This document shows positions 1 through 11,671 of a stretch of DNA of 64,000 bases, piece after piece. Source of the DNA: Miniimonas arenae. Lineage in GTDB: Bacteria; Actinomycetota; Actinomycetes; Actinomycetales; Beutenbergiaceae. The position numbers and the translations under genes were made by a program. Within the stretch, counting starts at the first letter, position 1. Every line of letters begins with the position of its first letter. The stretch is taken from NCBI RefSeq assembly GCF_006351005.1, contig NZ_VENP01000005.1:1-64000 (forward strand). The letters run 5' to 3'. The notes under the pieces were generated by a model. It searched no databases, was not told where the DNA came from, and saw only the letters and a list, made by a program, of their open reading frames with translations.

Positions 1-132
1 CTCCTCAGATCGTCGGTGCCGGCCTGGTCAGGTGTGCCCGGGTCCCCGAGGGGGCTCCGTGCGGTGCCGGGTCGCCGAAGGCAACCTGGGACGATAGCGC
101 ACTCGGCACGGCCGCCGCACTCAGAGCCGCAC
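1..132. other. Left-edge non-coding stretch
   Basis: I see no supportable gene here. It lies downstream of the minus-strand membrane protein gene that ends at 133. A 12-base unit (GCCGCACTCAGA) is repeated twice in tandem at 114-125 and 126-137, running into the stop codon of that gene. No clear terminator hairpin is visible. A neighbouring gene may start beyond the window edge. Confidence 0.5.
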
Positions 133-576
133 TCAGAGCAGCGCCGCGATCCCGATGATCACGAGAATGCCGAACGAGATCCCCGCCGAGGCCAGCGACG
201 CGAACGCGAGGGCGGTGAGCCCACCGATGCCGGTGCGCGGCACGACGCTGGTCTCCGCACCGGACACCACGACGGTGACCTCCTGACCGTCCGGGGTCCG
301 GGTGTGCACGACGTTGTCGGGGTGCTCGCCCGTGCGCTCCATCTCGCCGAGCCGGCCCAGCACCTGGTGGCGCCGGACGGCGAGCCACACCACGGGCACG
401 GCGAGCAGCAGCGCCACGAAGCGCAGCACCCAGGCGCCGAACCCCTGGACGGACAGGGTCGCGAGCACGAGCCCGCCCACGCACACCCCGGCGATCACGA
501 GCACCACGAGCGAGGGTCGTGCGACGGCGCGGGTGCCACCGCGGCCGAACGCGCCCCAGTCCACACCGTTCGTCAT
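133..576 (-). CDS. Small two-part membrane protein, unknown function
   Basis: A 147-residue protein I do not recognise. From ATG 576 it starts MTNGVDWGAF, has a basic stretch near residue 20, then two close hydrophobic segments (about 25-45 and 48-68) that should form a membrane hairpin. A polar middle region of about 45 residues (RRHQVLGRLGEM, then a short beta-like stretch) follows, and a final hydrophobic segment (about 118-146) ends in IGIAALL. The topology suggests a small integral membrane protein. An in-frame GTG at 597 would add seven residues; I prefer the ATG because the added residues look like non-coding sequence. It lies 40 bases after the mycothiol-dependent enzyme gene on the same strand and may share its transcript. 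Function cannot be inferred. Confidence 0.6.
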   Translation of the reverse strand: MTNGVDWGAFGRGGTRAVARPSLVVLVIAGVCVGGLVLATLSVQGFGAWVLRFVALLLAVPVVWLAVRRHQVLGRLGEMERTGEHPDNVVHTRTPDGQEVTVVVSGAETSVVPRTGIGGLTALAFASLASAGISFGILVIIGIAALL

Positions 577-616
577 GGCTCGAGCCTGACACGTCACGCT
601 GCGGCGTGCATCCCGC

Positions 617-1381
617 CTACGGGGTGAGGCTCGTCGCGAGGAGCGCGTCCAGCGCGCGCAGCCCGTCGGGATCGCCCCCGACGGCGAGCGAGGGGTCGTG
701 CGCCGACGTGCGGCCCCACAGGAGGAGGGCGAGCGCGGGCGCCGGCCCGGTGACGCTCACCGCCGGTGCGCCGGGCGGCGCACCCGACAACGTCCACCTC
801 TGCTCGCCGTCGGCGGCGAGCGTGAGGGCGATCGGCGGTGGCGCGATCCGGGCGAGCCGGATCTGGCGCGGGTGCATCACGGTGACGGCCTCGTCGACGC
901 AGTCCAGCCACCACGCGTCCGGGACTTCCGCCGTGTGGAGGCCGGTCGCCTTGCGCAGGTCCCACAGGTGCACGAGCGTCTCGGACTTCTGGCGTCGGTG
1001 CCAGAACGCGACCGTGCCACCGGCGTCACCGGGGGAGTCGTCCAGGAGGGTCCACGCGGGCGCGTCGGCGTCGAGGCGGCGCAGCACGTCCGCGAGCTCG
1101 GTCGCTCCCGCCCGGTAGTGGCAGGCGAGGTCGACCGGCGCGTCGACGGGCTCGGCGAGCGGCGCGTCCGGCGGCGGCTCGGGGAAGCGCGCAGCCTGGG
1201 CGGCGGCCCAGCGGTGGATCTCGACGAGGTGCGTCACGAGGTCCCTCACGCGCCAGGTGCCGCACGAGGGGACGGGCTCGTCGGGATCCACGAGCGGCAC
1301 GGTGGCGAGGAAGCGGGCCTGGAGGTCGAGGAGGTCGAGGAGGTCCGTGGGCAGCGCGCGCGGGGGGTGGTCCGGGCTCAT
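617..1381 (-). CDS. Maleylpyruvate isomerase family (DinB-like) mycothiol-dependent protein
   Basis: A 254-residue member of the actinobacterial family with a maleylpyruvate-isomerase N-terminal (DinB/MDMPI) four-helix domain. Family members use mycothiol as cofactor, but most have no proven substrate. In the N-terminal half, the segment [18 protein letters not shown] (about residues 46-63) carries the conserved His/Glu/His metal-site pattern. Later landmarks are [15 protein letters not shown] (about 128-142) and the C-terminal MDMPI_C-like domain with ALALLLWGR near residue 215. Start ATG 1381 is chosen because upstream frame continuation is only the antisense of lepA. It is divergent from lepA with a 42-base gap, which contains an inverted repeat TGGGAC/GTCCCA at 1381-1402. 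Family assignment is good; the specific reaction is unknown. Confidence 0.8.
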   Translation of the reverse strand: MSPDHPPRALPTDLLDLLDLQARFLATVPLVDPDEPVPSCGTWRVRDLVTHLVEIHRWAAAQAARFPEPPPDAPLAEPVDAPVDLACHYRAGATELADVLRRLDADAPAWTLLDDSPGDAGGTVAFWHRRQKSETLVHLWDLRKATGLHTAEVPDAWWLDCVDEAVTVMHPRQIRLARIAPPPIALTLAADGEQRWTLSGAPPGAPAVSVTGPAPALALLLWGRTSAHDPSLAVGGDPDGLRALDALLATSLTP

Positions 1382-1423
1382 GGGACCATTGTGGGAGTCC
1401 CACTCGTCTGTCCCGGAGCACTC

Positions 1424-3309
<1,886 letters not shown>

Positions 3310-3313
<4 letters not shown>

Positions 3314-4530
3314 GGCTGCCCGACGGCGAGGACGCGCCGTCGGACGGCACGCTTCCTTCCGCGGTGGTCCAGGGGGCGGCGGAGCGCGCGTTCGGGGTCT
3401 ACCTGCACGTCCCGTTCTGCGCCGTGCGGTGTGGATACTGCGACTTCAACACCTACACGGCGCTGGAGCTCGCCCGCCCCGGCGAGCAGCTCGTCGGCGC
3501 GAGCCAGGACACCTACGCCCAGGCCGCATGCGCCGAGATCGCCTTCGCCGACGCCGCACTGCGGGCGTCGGGCGTGCCGCGCCGCACGGTGGAGACCGTC
3601 TTCGTCGGCGGGGGGACGCCCACCCTGCTGCCCGCGGCCGACCTCGCGGCGATGCTCCAGGCGGTACGGGACACCTGGGGCCTCACCCCGGACGCGGAGG
3701 TGACCACCGAGGCCAACCCGGACTCGGTCACGCCGGACGCCCTGCGTGCACTGGCCCGGGCGGGCTTCACCCGCATCTCGTTCGGCATGCAGTCCGCCGT
3801 GCCGCACGTGCTCGCCACGCTCGACCGCACCCACGATCCCGAGCGGGTGCCCGATGCGGTGCGCTGGGCGCGCGAGGCGGGCCTGGGGGTGTCGGTGGAC
3901 CTCATCTACGGCACACCGGGGGAGTCCCTCGCGGACTGGGCCACGAGCCTCGCGGCCGCCGTCGCGCTCGAGCCGGACCACGTGTCGGCCTACGCGCTCA
4001 CCGTGGAGGAGGGCACCGCGCTGCACCGCCGCGTGGCGCGGGGTGAGCTGCCCGCCCCCACCGACGACGATGAGGCCGCGAAGTACGAGCTCGCCGACGC
4101 CGTGCTCGCTGGGGCGGGCTACGACTGGTACGAGATCAGCAACTGGGCCCGCACGCCCGCCGACCGGTGCCGGCACAACGTCGCCTACTGGCGCAACCAG
4201 GACTGGTGGGGCATCGGCCCGGGCGCGCACAGCCATGTCGGCGGGACGCGGTGGTGGAACATCAAGCACCCGCGGGCGTACGCGGCGCGGATCGCCGCCG
4301 GCGTCTCGCCGGCCGCCGCGCGCGAGGTGCTCGACGGCGAGGCTCGCCTGCTCGAGGACGTCCTCCTCGGGACGCGGCTGGTCGAGGGGTATCCGGTCAG
4401 CGCACTCTCGCGGCAGGCGGTCGAGGGCCTGGTTGCCGACGGCCTCGCCGTCCGCACCGACGCCGACCGGCTCGTGCTCACGCTGCGTGGACGCCTGCTC
4501 GCCGACACCGTGGTGCACCGCCTGACCTGA
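3310..4530 (+). CDS. hemW: Radical SAM haem chaperone HemW
   Basis: A 406-residue HemW-type protein, formerly annotated as an oxygen-independent coproporphyrinogen III oxidase. The radical SAM cluster motif CAVRCGYC gives Cys37, Cys41 and Cys44. It is followed by the CDFN extension typical of this clade, the GGGTPT SAM-binding motif near residue 100, and the C-terminal HemN_C region ([18 protein letters not shown], then the winged-helix end). HemW homologues bind haem and transfer it to apoproteins rather than oxidise coproporphyrinogen. The GTG start overlaps the lepA stop, a gene order common in actinobacteria and firmicutes. The N-terminal 20 residues ([10 protein letters not shown]) are a polar extension before the TIM barrel. 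Confidence 0.93.
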
Positions 4531-4713
4531 GCCGTGCCCGTGCGATCGCGTGACCGGGAGCCGGGTCTCGGGTGGCCGGGTGCATGGGACTGCCGGGCGC
4601 CTGCTTGACACTCCTGGGGCGTACCGCTTCGCTGACAGGTGCGGTGACCGCCGCCCGCGTGGACACGGCTGCTCGAGGGCCGTAGCGCACGACAGATCGA
4701 GAGGACGTCATCG

Positions 4714-5889
4714 ATGAGCGAGCCCAACGCTCCAGAGGAGAAGAAGCCCACCGCGCCGGACGGTGAGGGTTCGACGCCCGCGCCCCCGCCGCCTGCGTGG
4801 GGTGGCACCGAGGGCGACTCGCCCGCGCCGACCACCCCGCCGGCGCCGTCCGCCCCCGCGCCGTCCGCGCCGTCCGCCCCGAGCTGGGGCGCCACGCCGT
4901 CGGACACCCCGCCGCCCAGCGCGCCGCCCGCGTACGGCAGCCAGACGCCGCCGTCGCCGTACGGCGCACCCAGCGCGCCCACGCCGCCGCCCGCGTACGG
5001 TGCGCCGAGCCAGCCGACGCCGCCGTCGCCCTACGGTGCGCCGAGCCAGCCGACGCCGCCCTACGGTGCGCCCCCGCAGCCGTCGAGTGCCTACCCGCAG
5101 TCCTCCGACGCGGGCTACACGCCCCCGCCGGGTTCGGGCGGCTTCCCGACGCCGCCGCCGGCCCCCGAGTACGGGTACGGCTCCCAGCAGGCCGGCTACG
5201 CCGGCGGCTACCAGCAGCCCGCCGACATCGGCAGCGCGCTGGGCTGGGGCTGGAAGAAGTTCGGCCAGAACGCCGGCGTGCTCATCGGCTCGCACGTCCT
5301 GTGGTACCTGGTGATCATCGCGATCGCGCTCGTCGGGTTCGCCGTCGCGGGCCTGTTCGGCACCACGCGCTACAACACGTCCGACGGCGTGAACGTCGCC
5401 GCCGCGTTCGGCGTCTTCGGCTCGATCGTCCTGTACTTCTTCGTCTTCGCGGCCGTCTTCCTCGCCCAGATCGGCCTCATCAACGGCTACCTCACGATCG
5501 CGGACGGTCAGCGCGCGGCGCTCGGGACGTTCTTCACGTTCCGCAACATCGGGGCCGCGCTGCTCGCGGTGCTGCTGATCGCGGTGGTGTCCGCCGTGCT
5601 CTCGATCGTCCCGGTGATCGGTTCGATCGCCGTCGCGTTCTTCACGGTCTTCGCGCTGTACTTCGTGGTCGACCGCAACCAGGACGCGATCTCCGGGATC
5701 CGGTCCGCCGCCACGCTGGCGATCCAGAACCCCGCGCAGACGCTGCTGCTCATCGTCGTGACCTACCTGCTCAACGTGGTCGGTGCGCTCGTGTGCGGCG
5801 TCGGCCTGCTCGTCACGGTGCCGCTCGCCGGCCTTGCCACGGTGTACCTGTACCGCCGCCTGTCCGGCGGCCAGGTCGCCGCAGCCTGA
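4714..5889 (+). CDS. Pro-rich membrane protein with C-terminal transmembrane domain
   Basis: A 391-residue protein of unknown function. About the first 165 residues are Pro/Ala/Ser/Gly/Tyr-rich and contain repeats of the type YGAPSQPTPP and PPPAYGAPS, a disordered cytoplasmic tail. The C-terminal half begins IGSALGWGWKKFGQN and has about five or six hydrophobic segments. This resembles actinobacterial membrane proteins annotated as DUF7847-like or glycerophosphoryl diester phosphodiesterase membrane-domain proteins, but there is no phosphodiesterase catalytic domain. The ATG start at 4714 follows GAGAGGACGTC, a good ribosome site. A TTGACA hexamer at 4605-4610 in the 183-base upstream gap may be a -35 element, but its -10 partner is weak. 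Transcription probably ends at the hairpin just downstream. Confidence 0.8.
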   Translation: MSEPNAPEEKKPTAPDGEGSTPAPPPPAWGGTEGDSPAPTTPPAPSAPAPSAPSAPSWGATPSDTPPPSAPPAYGSQTPPSPYGAPSAPTPPPAYGAPSQPTPPSPYGAPSQPTPPYGAPPQPSSAYPQSSDAGYTPPPGSGGFPTPPPAPEYGYGSQQAGYAGGYQQPADIGSALGWGWKKFGQNAGVLIGSHVLWYLVIIAIALVGFAVAGLFGTTRYNTSDGVNVAAAFGVFGSIVLYFFVFAAVFLAQIGLINGYLTIADGQRAALGTFFTFRNIGAALLAVLLIAVVSAVLSIVPVIGSIAVAFFTVFALYFVVDRNQDAISGIRSAATLAIQNPAQTLLLIVVTYLLNVVGALVCGVGLLVTVPLAGLATVYLYRRLSGGQVAAA

Positions 5890-5917
5890 GCCGGCGACCG
5901 CCCCCGGTCACACGAAC

Positions 5918-5950
5918 GAACGCCGGTCCCGCATCGCGGGGCCGGCGTTC
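5918..5950. terminator. Bidirectional terminator hairpin
   Basis: A 15-base-pair stem (5918-5932 with 5936-5950, one G-T wobble) closes on a three-base ATC loop. It lies between the stop of the Pro-rich membrane protein (5889) and the stop of the convergent DUF3097 gene (5956), so it can serve both. There is no U-tract, which is usual in high-GC actinobacteria. Confidence 0.85.
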
Positions 5951-5955
5951 GGCGT

Positions 5956-6900
5956 TCAGTGAGCCGTGACGAAGTCGACGAGCTCCTCGACCCGGCCGAG
6001 CAGCGCGGGGGAGAGGTCGCGGTAGTCGCGCACTCGCCCGAGGATGCGGGCCCAGCCGCGCGCGACGTCGGCCTGGGTCGCGTGGGGCCAGCCCAGGGCG
6101 GTGAGCGTGCCCACCTTGATGTCCGTGCCGCGCGGTACGTGGGGCCACGCCGTGAGACCCACGCGGTCGGGGTTCACCGCCTGCCAGACGTCGACGTACG
6201 GGTGGCCCAGCACGAGGACGTGGGCGGCCCGCCCGCCGAGCGCCCGCAGGGTGTCGTCGGCGAGCCGACGCTCCTTCGACCCCGGGACGAGGTGGTCCAG
6301 GAGCACGCCGGCCCGGCGCTCGGGGCCCGGGGCGAAGTCGGTGAGCACCTCGCAGAGGTGATCCGCGCCGTCGAGCATCTCCACGACGACGCCCTCGAGG
6401 CGCAGGTCCTCGCCCCAGACGCGCTCGACGAGCTCGGCGTCGTGCTTGCCCTCCACCCAGATCCGCGAGGCGCGCGCCACGCGAGCGCGAGCACCGGCGA
6501 CGGCGAGCGAGCCGGACGCGGTCCGCGCCGGTCCGGTCGCGCCCCCGGCGCCCGCGGGGCGCGGCGGACGGACGAGGCGCACCGGCGCGCCGTCCACCCA
6601 GAACCCCGCGCCGAGCGGGAACGAGCGCTGGGCGCCACGGCGGTCCTCCAGCACGACGACGTCCCCGCCGTTGGTGCGCTCGACGCGCAGCACGGCGCCC
6701 ACGTACCCGGTCGTGACGTCCTCGACCACGAGGCCGGCGACGGCGGGCTCGTCCCGGGTGACCTTCCGGCTGCCCGTGCGCACCCGGGGGTCGCGCACGC
6801 GGTCGGGGGCGTCGGCGGCGAGCACGTCGGCGGCGTAGAGGTCGGGTCGGAGCGGGTCGCGCGAGGGCACCCGCGGACCATACCGGCGTAGGATTAGCAC
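5956..6900 (-). CDS. DUF3097 family protein
   Basis: Conserved actinobacterial protein of unknown function (314 residues from GTG 6900). Family hallmarks are visible: [60 protein letters not shown] (a TOPRIM-like glutamate segment), [18 protein letters not shown] and the C-terminal [12 protein letters not shown]. The TOPRIM resemblance suggests nucleic-acid chemistry, but I know of no proven activity. The start is uncertain. GTG 6900 keeps the RYGP segment I recall near the N-terminus of homologues; GTG 6870 would give 304 residues. With the longer start, the CIRCE operator of hrcA lies over the start codon, so HrcA could also affect this gene. Confidence 0.85.
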   Translation of the reverse strand: MLILRRYGPRVPSRDPLRPDLYAADVLAADAPDRVRDPRVRTGSRKVTRDEPAVAGLVVEDVTTGYVGAVLRVERTNGGDVVVLEDRRGAQRSFPLGAGFWVDGAPVRLVRPPRPAGAGGATGPARTASGSLAVAGARARVARASRIWVEGKHDAELVERVWGEDLRLEGVVVEMLDGADHLCEVLTDFAPGPERRAGVLLDHLVPGSKERRLADDTLRALGGRAAHVLVLGHPYVDVWQAVNPDRVGLTAWPHVPRGTDIKVGTLTALGWPHATQADVARGWARILGRVRDYRDLSPALLGRVEELVDFVTAH

Positions 6901-6920
6901 TCTGGCACGTCGAGTGCCAC
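6889..6920 (+). promoter_or_regulatory. hrcA promoter -10 and CIRCE operator (HrcA site)
   Basis: TTAGCACTC (6894-6902), nine bases, then GAGTGCCAC (6912-6920) matches the CIRCE consensus TTAGCACTC-N9-GAGTGCTAA with two mismatches in the right arm. A TAGGAT -10 hexamer (6889-6894) abuts the left arm, so bound HrcA would cover the transcription start. The following gene is hrcA, which supports autoregulation. The same site overlaps the likely start codon of the divergent DUF3097 gene. Confidence 0.93.
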
Positions 6921-6968
6921 GGCGGCGCGGGCTGCGTCGCGTGCGGTGAGCGGACCTGGGAGGGGACG

Positions 6969-8048
6969 ATGGCAGCGGATCGGCGCCTGGACGTGCTGCG
7001 CGCCATCGTGTCCGACTACGTCGAGACGCGGGAGCCGGTCGGCTCGCGCACGCTCGTCGAGCGGCACCAGCTCGGCGTGTCGCCGGCCACCATCCGCAAC
7101 GACATGGCGGCGCTGGAGGAGGCCGGCTACATTGCGCAGCCGCACACCTCCGCGGGCCGCATCCCCACCGACGCTGGCTACCGCGTGTTCGTGGACCACC
7201 TCGCGTCGCTGCGCCCCCTCCAGCCGCCCGAGCGCCGGGCCATCGAGTCCTTCCTCAGCGCCTCGGTCGACCTCGACGACGCCGTGAGCCGCACGGTGCG
7301 CCTGCTCGCGCAGCTCACGCACCAGGTCGCCGTCGTGCAGTACCCGTCGCTGCGCCGCTCGGCGCTGCGCCACCTCGAGCTCGTGCCGCTCGGCGCGGAC
7401 CGGATGCTGGTCGTGATGATCACCGACAGCGGCCGGGTCGAGCAGCGCACCCTCACCGTCCCGTCCGCAGGCGCCGCGCACGACGCGACCGCCACGACCG
7501 CGCTCGACGAGGGCGTCGTCGCCGACCTGCGGGCGAGGCTCAACGCGGCCGCCGCCGGTCGGCGGATGCCGCAGCTCGCCGTCGCGCTCGCCGCGGTGGG
7601 GGACGAGGTCGAGCCGCGCCTCGCGCCGCTGGTCGAGGCACTCGCCGCGGTGGTGGGCGAGACGCTCCTGGAGGAGGTCGAGGACCGCATCGTCATGGCC
7701 GGCACGGCCAACCTCGCGCGGTCGGGCTTCGACTTCGCGCACACGATCTCGCCGGTGCTCGAGGCGCTCGAGGAGCAGGTCGTCCTCATGCGCCTGCTCG
7801 CCGAGATGGCCGCGGACGCCGACGCGCTGCGCCAGGAGCACGGCGAGGTCGCGGTCCGGATCGGCGCGGAGAACCGGCACACCGGGCTCGCGGAGACGTC
7901 TGTCGTTGCCGCGCCGTACGGTGGGGAGGGCAGCGGGGACGCGCTGGCGTTCCTCGGCGTCCTCGGACCGACCCGGATGGACTACCCGGGAACCATGGCG
8001 GCCGTCCGGGCCGTCGCGCGGTACCTCTCGCGCATCGTCACGCCGTGA
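6969..8048 (+). CDS. hrcA: Heat-shock repressor HrcA
   Basis: A 359-residue HrcA, the CIRCE-binding repressor of groE/dnaK-class heat-shock genes whose activity depends on GroEL. The N-terminal winged helix is clear: [20 protein letters not shown] and [19 protein letters not shown], then the family motif [20 protein letters not shown]. The GAF-like dimerisation and inserted domains follow, and the C-terminal [20 protein letters not shown] signature is complete. Start ATG 6969 follows GGGAGGGGACG. It sits 75 bases upstream of dnaJ, and the two genes form the usual actinobacterial hrcA-dnaJ2 pair under CIRCE. Confidence 0.96.
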   Translation: MAADRRLDVLRAIVSDYVETREPVGSRTLVERHQLGVSPATIRNDMAALEEAGYIAQPHTSAGRIPTDAGYRVFVDHLASLRPLQPPERRAIESFLSASVDLDDAVSRTVRLLAQLTHQVAVVQYPSLRRSALRHLELVPLGADRMLVVMITDSGRVEQRTLTVPSAGAAHDATATTALDEGVVADLRARLNAAAAGRRMPQLAVALAAVGDEVEPRLAPLVEALAAVVGETLLEEVEDRIVMAGTANLARSGFDFAHTISPVLEALEEQVVLMRLLAEMAADADALRQEHGEVAVRIGAENRHTGLAETSVVAAPYGGEGSGDALAFLGVLGPTRMDYPGTMAAVRAVARYLSRIVTP

Positions 8049-8117
8049 CCGGCGCGACCCACGCCTTTCGTCCCAGCACTGACCACCCAGATCCCCGAAC
8101 GAGGATGAACCACCCAC

Positions 8118-9226
8118 GTGACTGACTACTACGAGGTCCTCGGCGTCTCGCGTGACGCGTCCACGGACGAGATCAAGCGCGCCTACCGCAAGCTCGCCCG
8201 GCAGCACCACCCCGACATCGCGGGTGAGGCCGGCGCGGAGCGGTTCAAGGAGGTCACGGCCGCGCACGAGGTGCTGTCGGACCCGGACAAGCGCGCGATG
8301 TACGACGCGGGCGGCGGCCCCGGCGGCGCCGGTGCGGGGGCCTTCGGGTTCTCCGACATCTTCGAGACGTTCTTCGGCGCGGCCGCCGGCGGCAGCGCAC
8401 GCGGCCCCGTGCCGCGCGCCCGCCGAGGGCAGGACGCGCTCGTGCGGCTCGACCTCGAGCTGGCCGAGGAGGCGTTCGGCGCGCGCAAGGAGATCACGGT
8501 CGAGACCGCCGTGGTGTGCGGCACGTGCCACGGCTCCTGCGCGCGGCCCGGCACCTCGCCCCGCCCCTGTCAGGTGTGCGGCGGCCGCGGATCGGTGCAG
8601 CGCGTCGCGCGCTCGTTCCTCGGCAACGTCATGACCCAGGCGCGCTGCGACGCGTGCCAGGGCTTCGGCTCGACGATCCCCGAGCCGTGTCCCGAGTGCT
8701 CCGGCGAGGGGCGCGTGCGCACCCGCCGCACCATCACCGTGGACGTGCCCGCCGGCGTCGAGAACGGCACGCGGATCAAGCTCGTCGGGCACGGCGAGGT
8801 CGGCCCCGGCGGCGGCCCCGCCGGCGACCTCTACGTCGAGATCCGCGAGCACCCCCACCCCGTCTTCACCCGTCGGGGGGACGACCTGCACTGCACCACC
8901 TCCCTGCCGATGACCGCGGCCGCCCTCGGCACGGTCGTCTCGCTCGACACGCTCGACGGCGAGCAGGAGGTCGACATCGCACCCGGCACCCAGGGTGACC
9001 ACGTCATCACCCTGCGCGGCAAGGGCATGGGCCGGCTGCGCGGCCACGGGCGCGGTGACCTGCACGTCCACCTCGACGTCCAGGTGCCGACGCGCCTCGA
9101 CGAGCGGCAGGAGGAGCTGCTGCGCGAGCTCGCCGCGCTGCGCGGCGAGGAGCAGCCGCAGGCGCGGCTCGCGCCGGTCGGGGCCGGGATGTTCTCCCGA
9201 CTGCGGGACAAGCTGGCGGGTCGCTC

Positions 9227-9230
<4 letters not shown>
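8118..9230 (+). CDS. dnaJ: Chaperone DnaJ (HrcA-linked, DnaJ2 type)
   Basis: A 370-residue Hsp40 co-chaperone that stimulates DnaK ATPase. The J domain occupies residues 1-70 with HPD at 31-33. A Gly-rich linker ([14 protein letters not shown]) follows, then the zinc domain from about residue 134 with four CxxC repeats: [24 protein letters not shown] and CPECSGEG. The first repeat reads CHGSC instead of the usual CxGxG, a small departure seen in DnaJ2 proteins. The C-terminal substrate-binding domains follow. The GTG start begins the standard TDYYEVLGV sequence. The stop overlaps the phoH start by four bases. As the hrcA-linked copy it should be heat-inducible through CIRCE; a second DnaJ with dnaK-grpE is expected elsewhere. 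Confidence 0.95.
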
Positions 9231-10257
<1,027 letters not shown>

Positions 10258-10261
<4 letters not shown>

Positions 10262-10710
10262 GCACCGAGATCACCAACGAGTCCGCCCACGAGATCGACG
10301 AGCTCGAGTTCGCCGCGCTCGCGCGGTACGTGCTCGACCAGATGCACGTGCACCCCCAGGCCGAGCTGTCGGTCATCTTCGTCGACGTCCCGGCCATGAC
10401 CGAGCTGCACGTGCGCTGGATGGACGAGCCCGGCCCGACCGACGTGATGTCCTTCCCCATGGACGAGCTGCGCCCCGGCACCGAGGGTGAGCCGTCCGAT
10501 CCCGGGATCCTCGGCGACATCGTCGTGTGTCCCGAGGTCGCCACCGCGCAGGCCCGCGAGGCCGGCCACTCGGCGCAGGAGGAGATGCTCCTGCTCGTGA
10601 CGCACGGCATCCTGCACCTGCTCGGCTTCGACCACGCCGAGGAGGAGGAGCGCACCGAGATGTTCGACCTGCAGCGCCGCCTCCTGCTCACGTTCCTGGC
10701 GAGTCGGTGA
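10258..10710 (+). CDS. ybeY: rRNA maturation endoribonuclease YbeY
   Basis: A 150-residue metal-dependent endoribonuclease needed for 16S rRNA 3' end processing and ribosome quality control. The zinc-binding motif HGILHLLGFDH gives His116, His120 and His126. The upstream GPTDVMSFPMDE and GDIVVCPEVATAQA signatures are also present. The GTG start at 10258 follows GGCAGGAGGACACC, a strong ribosome site within the end of phoH. A much longer open frame extends upstream but is only a shadow of phoH. The gene is followed by era after seven bases, as in most actinobacteria, although the usual CNNM/CBS transporter gene between ybeY and era is missing. Confidence 0.95.
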
Positions 10711-10717
10711 GGCCGGC

Positions 10718-11671
10718 ATGACGCTCGACTACCACCGCCCCGAGCACCCGGAGACCTACCGGGCCGGCTTCGCGTGCATCGTCGGGCGCCCCAACGCGGG
10801 CAAGTCCACGCTCGTCAACGCGCTCGTCGGCACGAAGGTCGCGATCACGTCCGGGCGGCCCCAGACCACCCGGCACACGATCCGCGGCATCGTGCACCGC
10901 GAGGACGCCCAGCTCGTGCTCGTGGACACCCCGGGCCTGCACCGACCGCGGACACTGCTCGGCACGCGCCTCAACGACCTCGTGCTGGGCACGCTCGCCG
11001 AGGTCGACGTCGTCGGTTTCTGCATGCCCGCGGACCAGAAGGTCGGGCCCGGCGACGAGTTCATCGCGCGCATGCTCACCGACGTGCGCACGCCGGTGGT
11101 CGCCCTCGCCACCAAGGCTCACACCGTGCCGCAGCCGCGCCTGGTGGAGCATCTCATCGCGATCGAGCAGCTGGGCGAGAGCTTCGGCGGCTTCGCAGAC
11201 ATCGTGCCGGTGAGCTCGCTCGAGGACTACCAGGTCGACGTGGTGGCGGACGTGCTGTGCTCGCACCTGCCGGTGAGCCCGCCGCTCTACCCCCAGGGCG
11301 AGCTCACGGACGAACCCGAGAACGTCATGATCGCCGAGCTCGTCCGCGAGGCCGCCCTCGAGGGCGTGCGCGACGAGCTGCCGCACTCCCTCGCCGTGGT
11401 GGTCGAGGAGATCGAGACCCGCCCGCGCCGCCCGAATGCGCGCCCGGAGGACCTCGACCTGCTCGACGTGCACGTCACCGTCTTCGTGGAGCGCGACTCG
11501 CAGAAGGCCATCGTGATCGGGCGCAAGGGCGCCCGCCTGCGCGAGGTCGGCACGCGTGCGCGCGAGGGCATCGAGGCCCTGCTCGGGGCACGGGTGTATC
11601 TCGACCTGCACGTCAAGGTCGCCAAGGACTGGCAGCGCGACCCCAAGCAGCTGCAGCGACTGGGGTTCTAG
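10718..11671 (+). CDS. era: GTPase Era
   Basis: A 317-residue Ras-like GTPase that binds 16S rRNA near the anti-Shine-Dalgarno and assists 30S assembly. G1 GRPNAGKST is at 23-31, the effector region ITSGRPQTTRHTIRG follows, and G3 DTPG lies near residue 73. The expected NKxD G4 reads ATKAHT, a substitution seen in some actinobacterial Era proteins. The C-terminal KH domain contains VIGRKGARLREVGTRAREGIE and ends DPKQLQRLGF. ATG 10718 follows GTGAGGCCGGC. The stop TAG shares its last base with the GTG of the next gene. Confidence 0.95.
   Translation: MTLDYHRPEHPETYRAGFACIVGRPNAGKSTLVNALVGTKVAITSGRPQTTRHTIRGIVHREDAQLVLVDTPGLHRPRTLLGTRLNDLVLGTLAEVDVVGFCMPADQKVGPGDEFIARMLTDVRTPVVALATKAHTVPQPRLVEHLIAIEQLGESFGGFADIVPVSSLEDYQVDVVADVLCSHLPVSPPLYPQGELTDEPENVMIAELVREAALEGVRDELPHSLAVVVEEIETRPRRPNARPEDLDLLDVHVTVFVERDSQKAIVIGRKGARLREVGTRAREGIEALLGARVYLDLHVKVAKDWQRDPKQLQRLGF

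Noticed and set aside
1381-1402. TGGGAC/GTCCCA inverted repeat between the mycothiol-dependent gene and lepA
   Set aside because: 6-bp arms with a 10-bp spacer in GC-rich DNA. No regulator or promoter context supports it.
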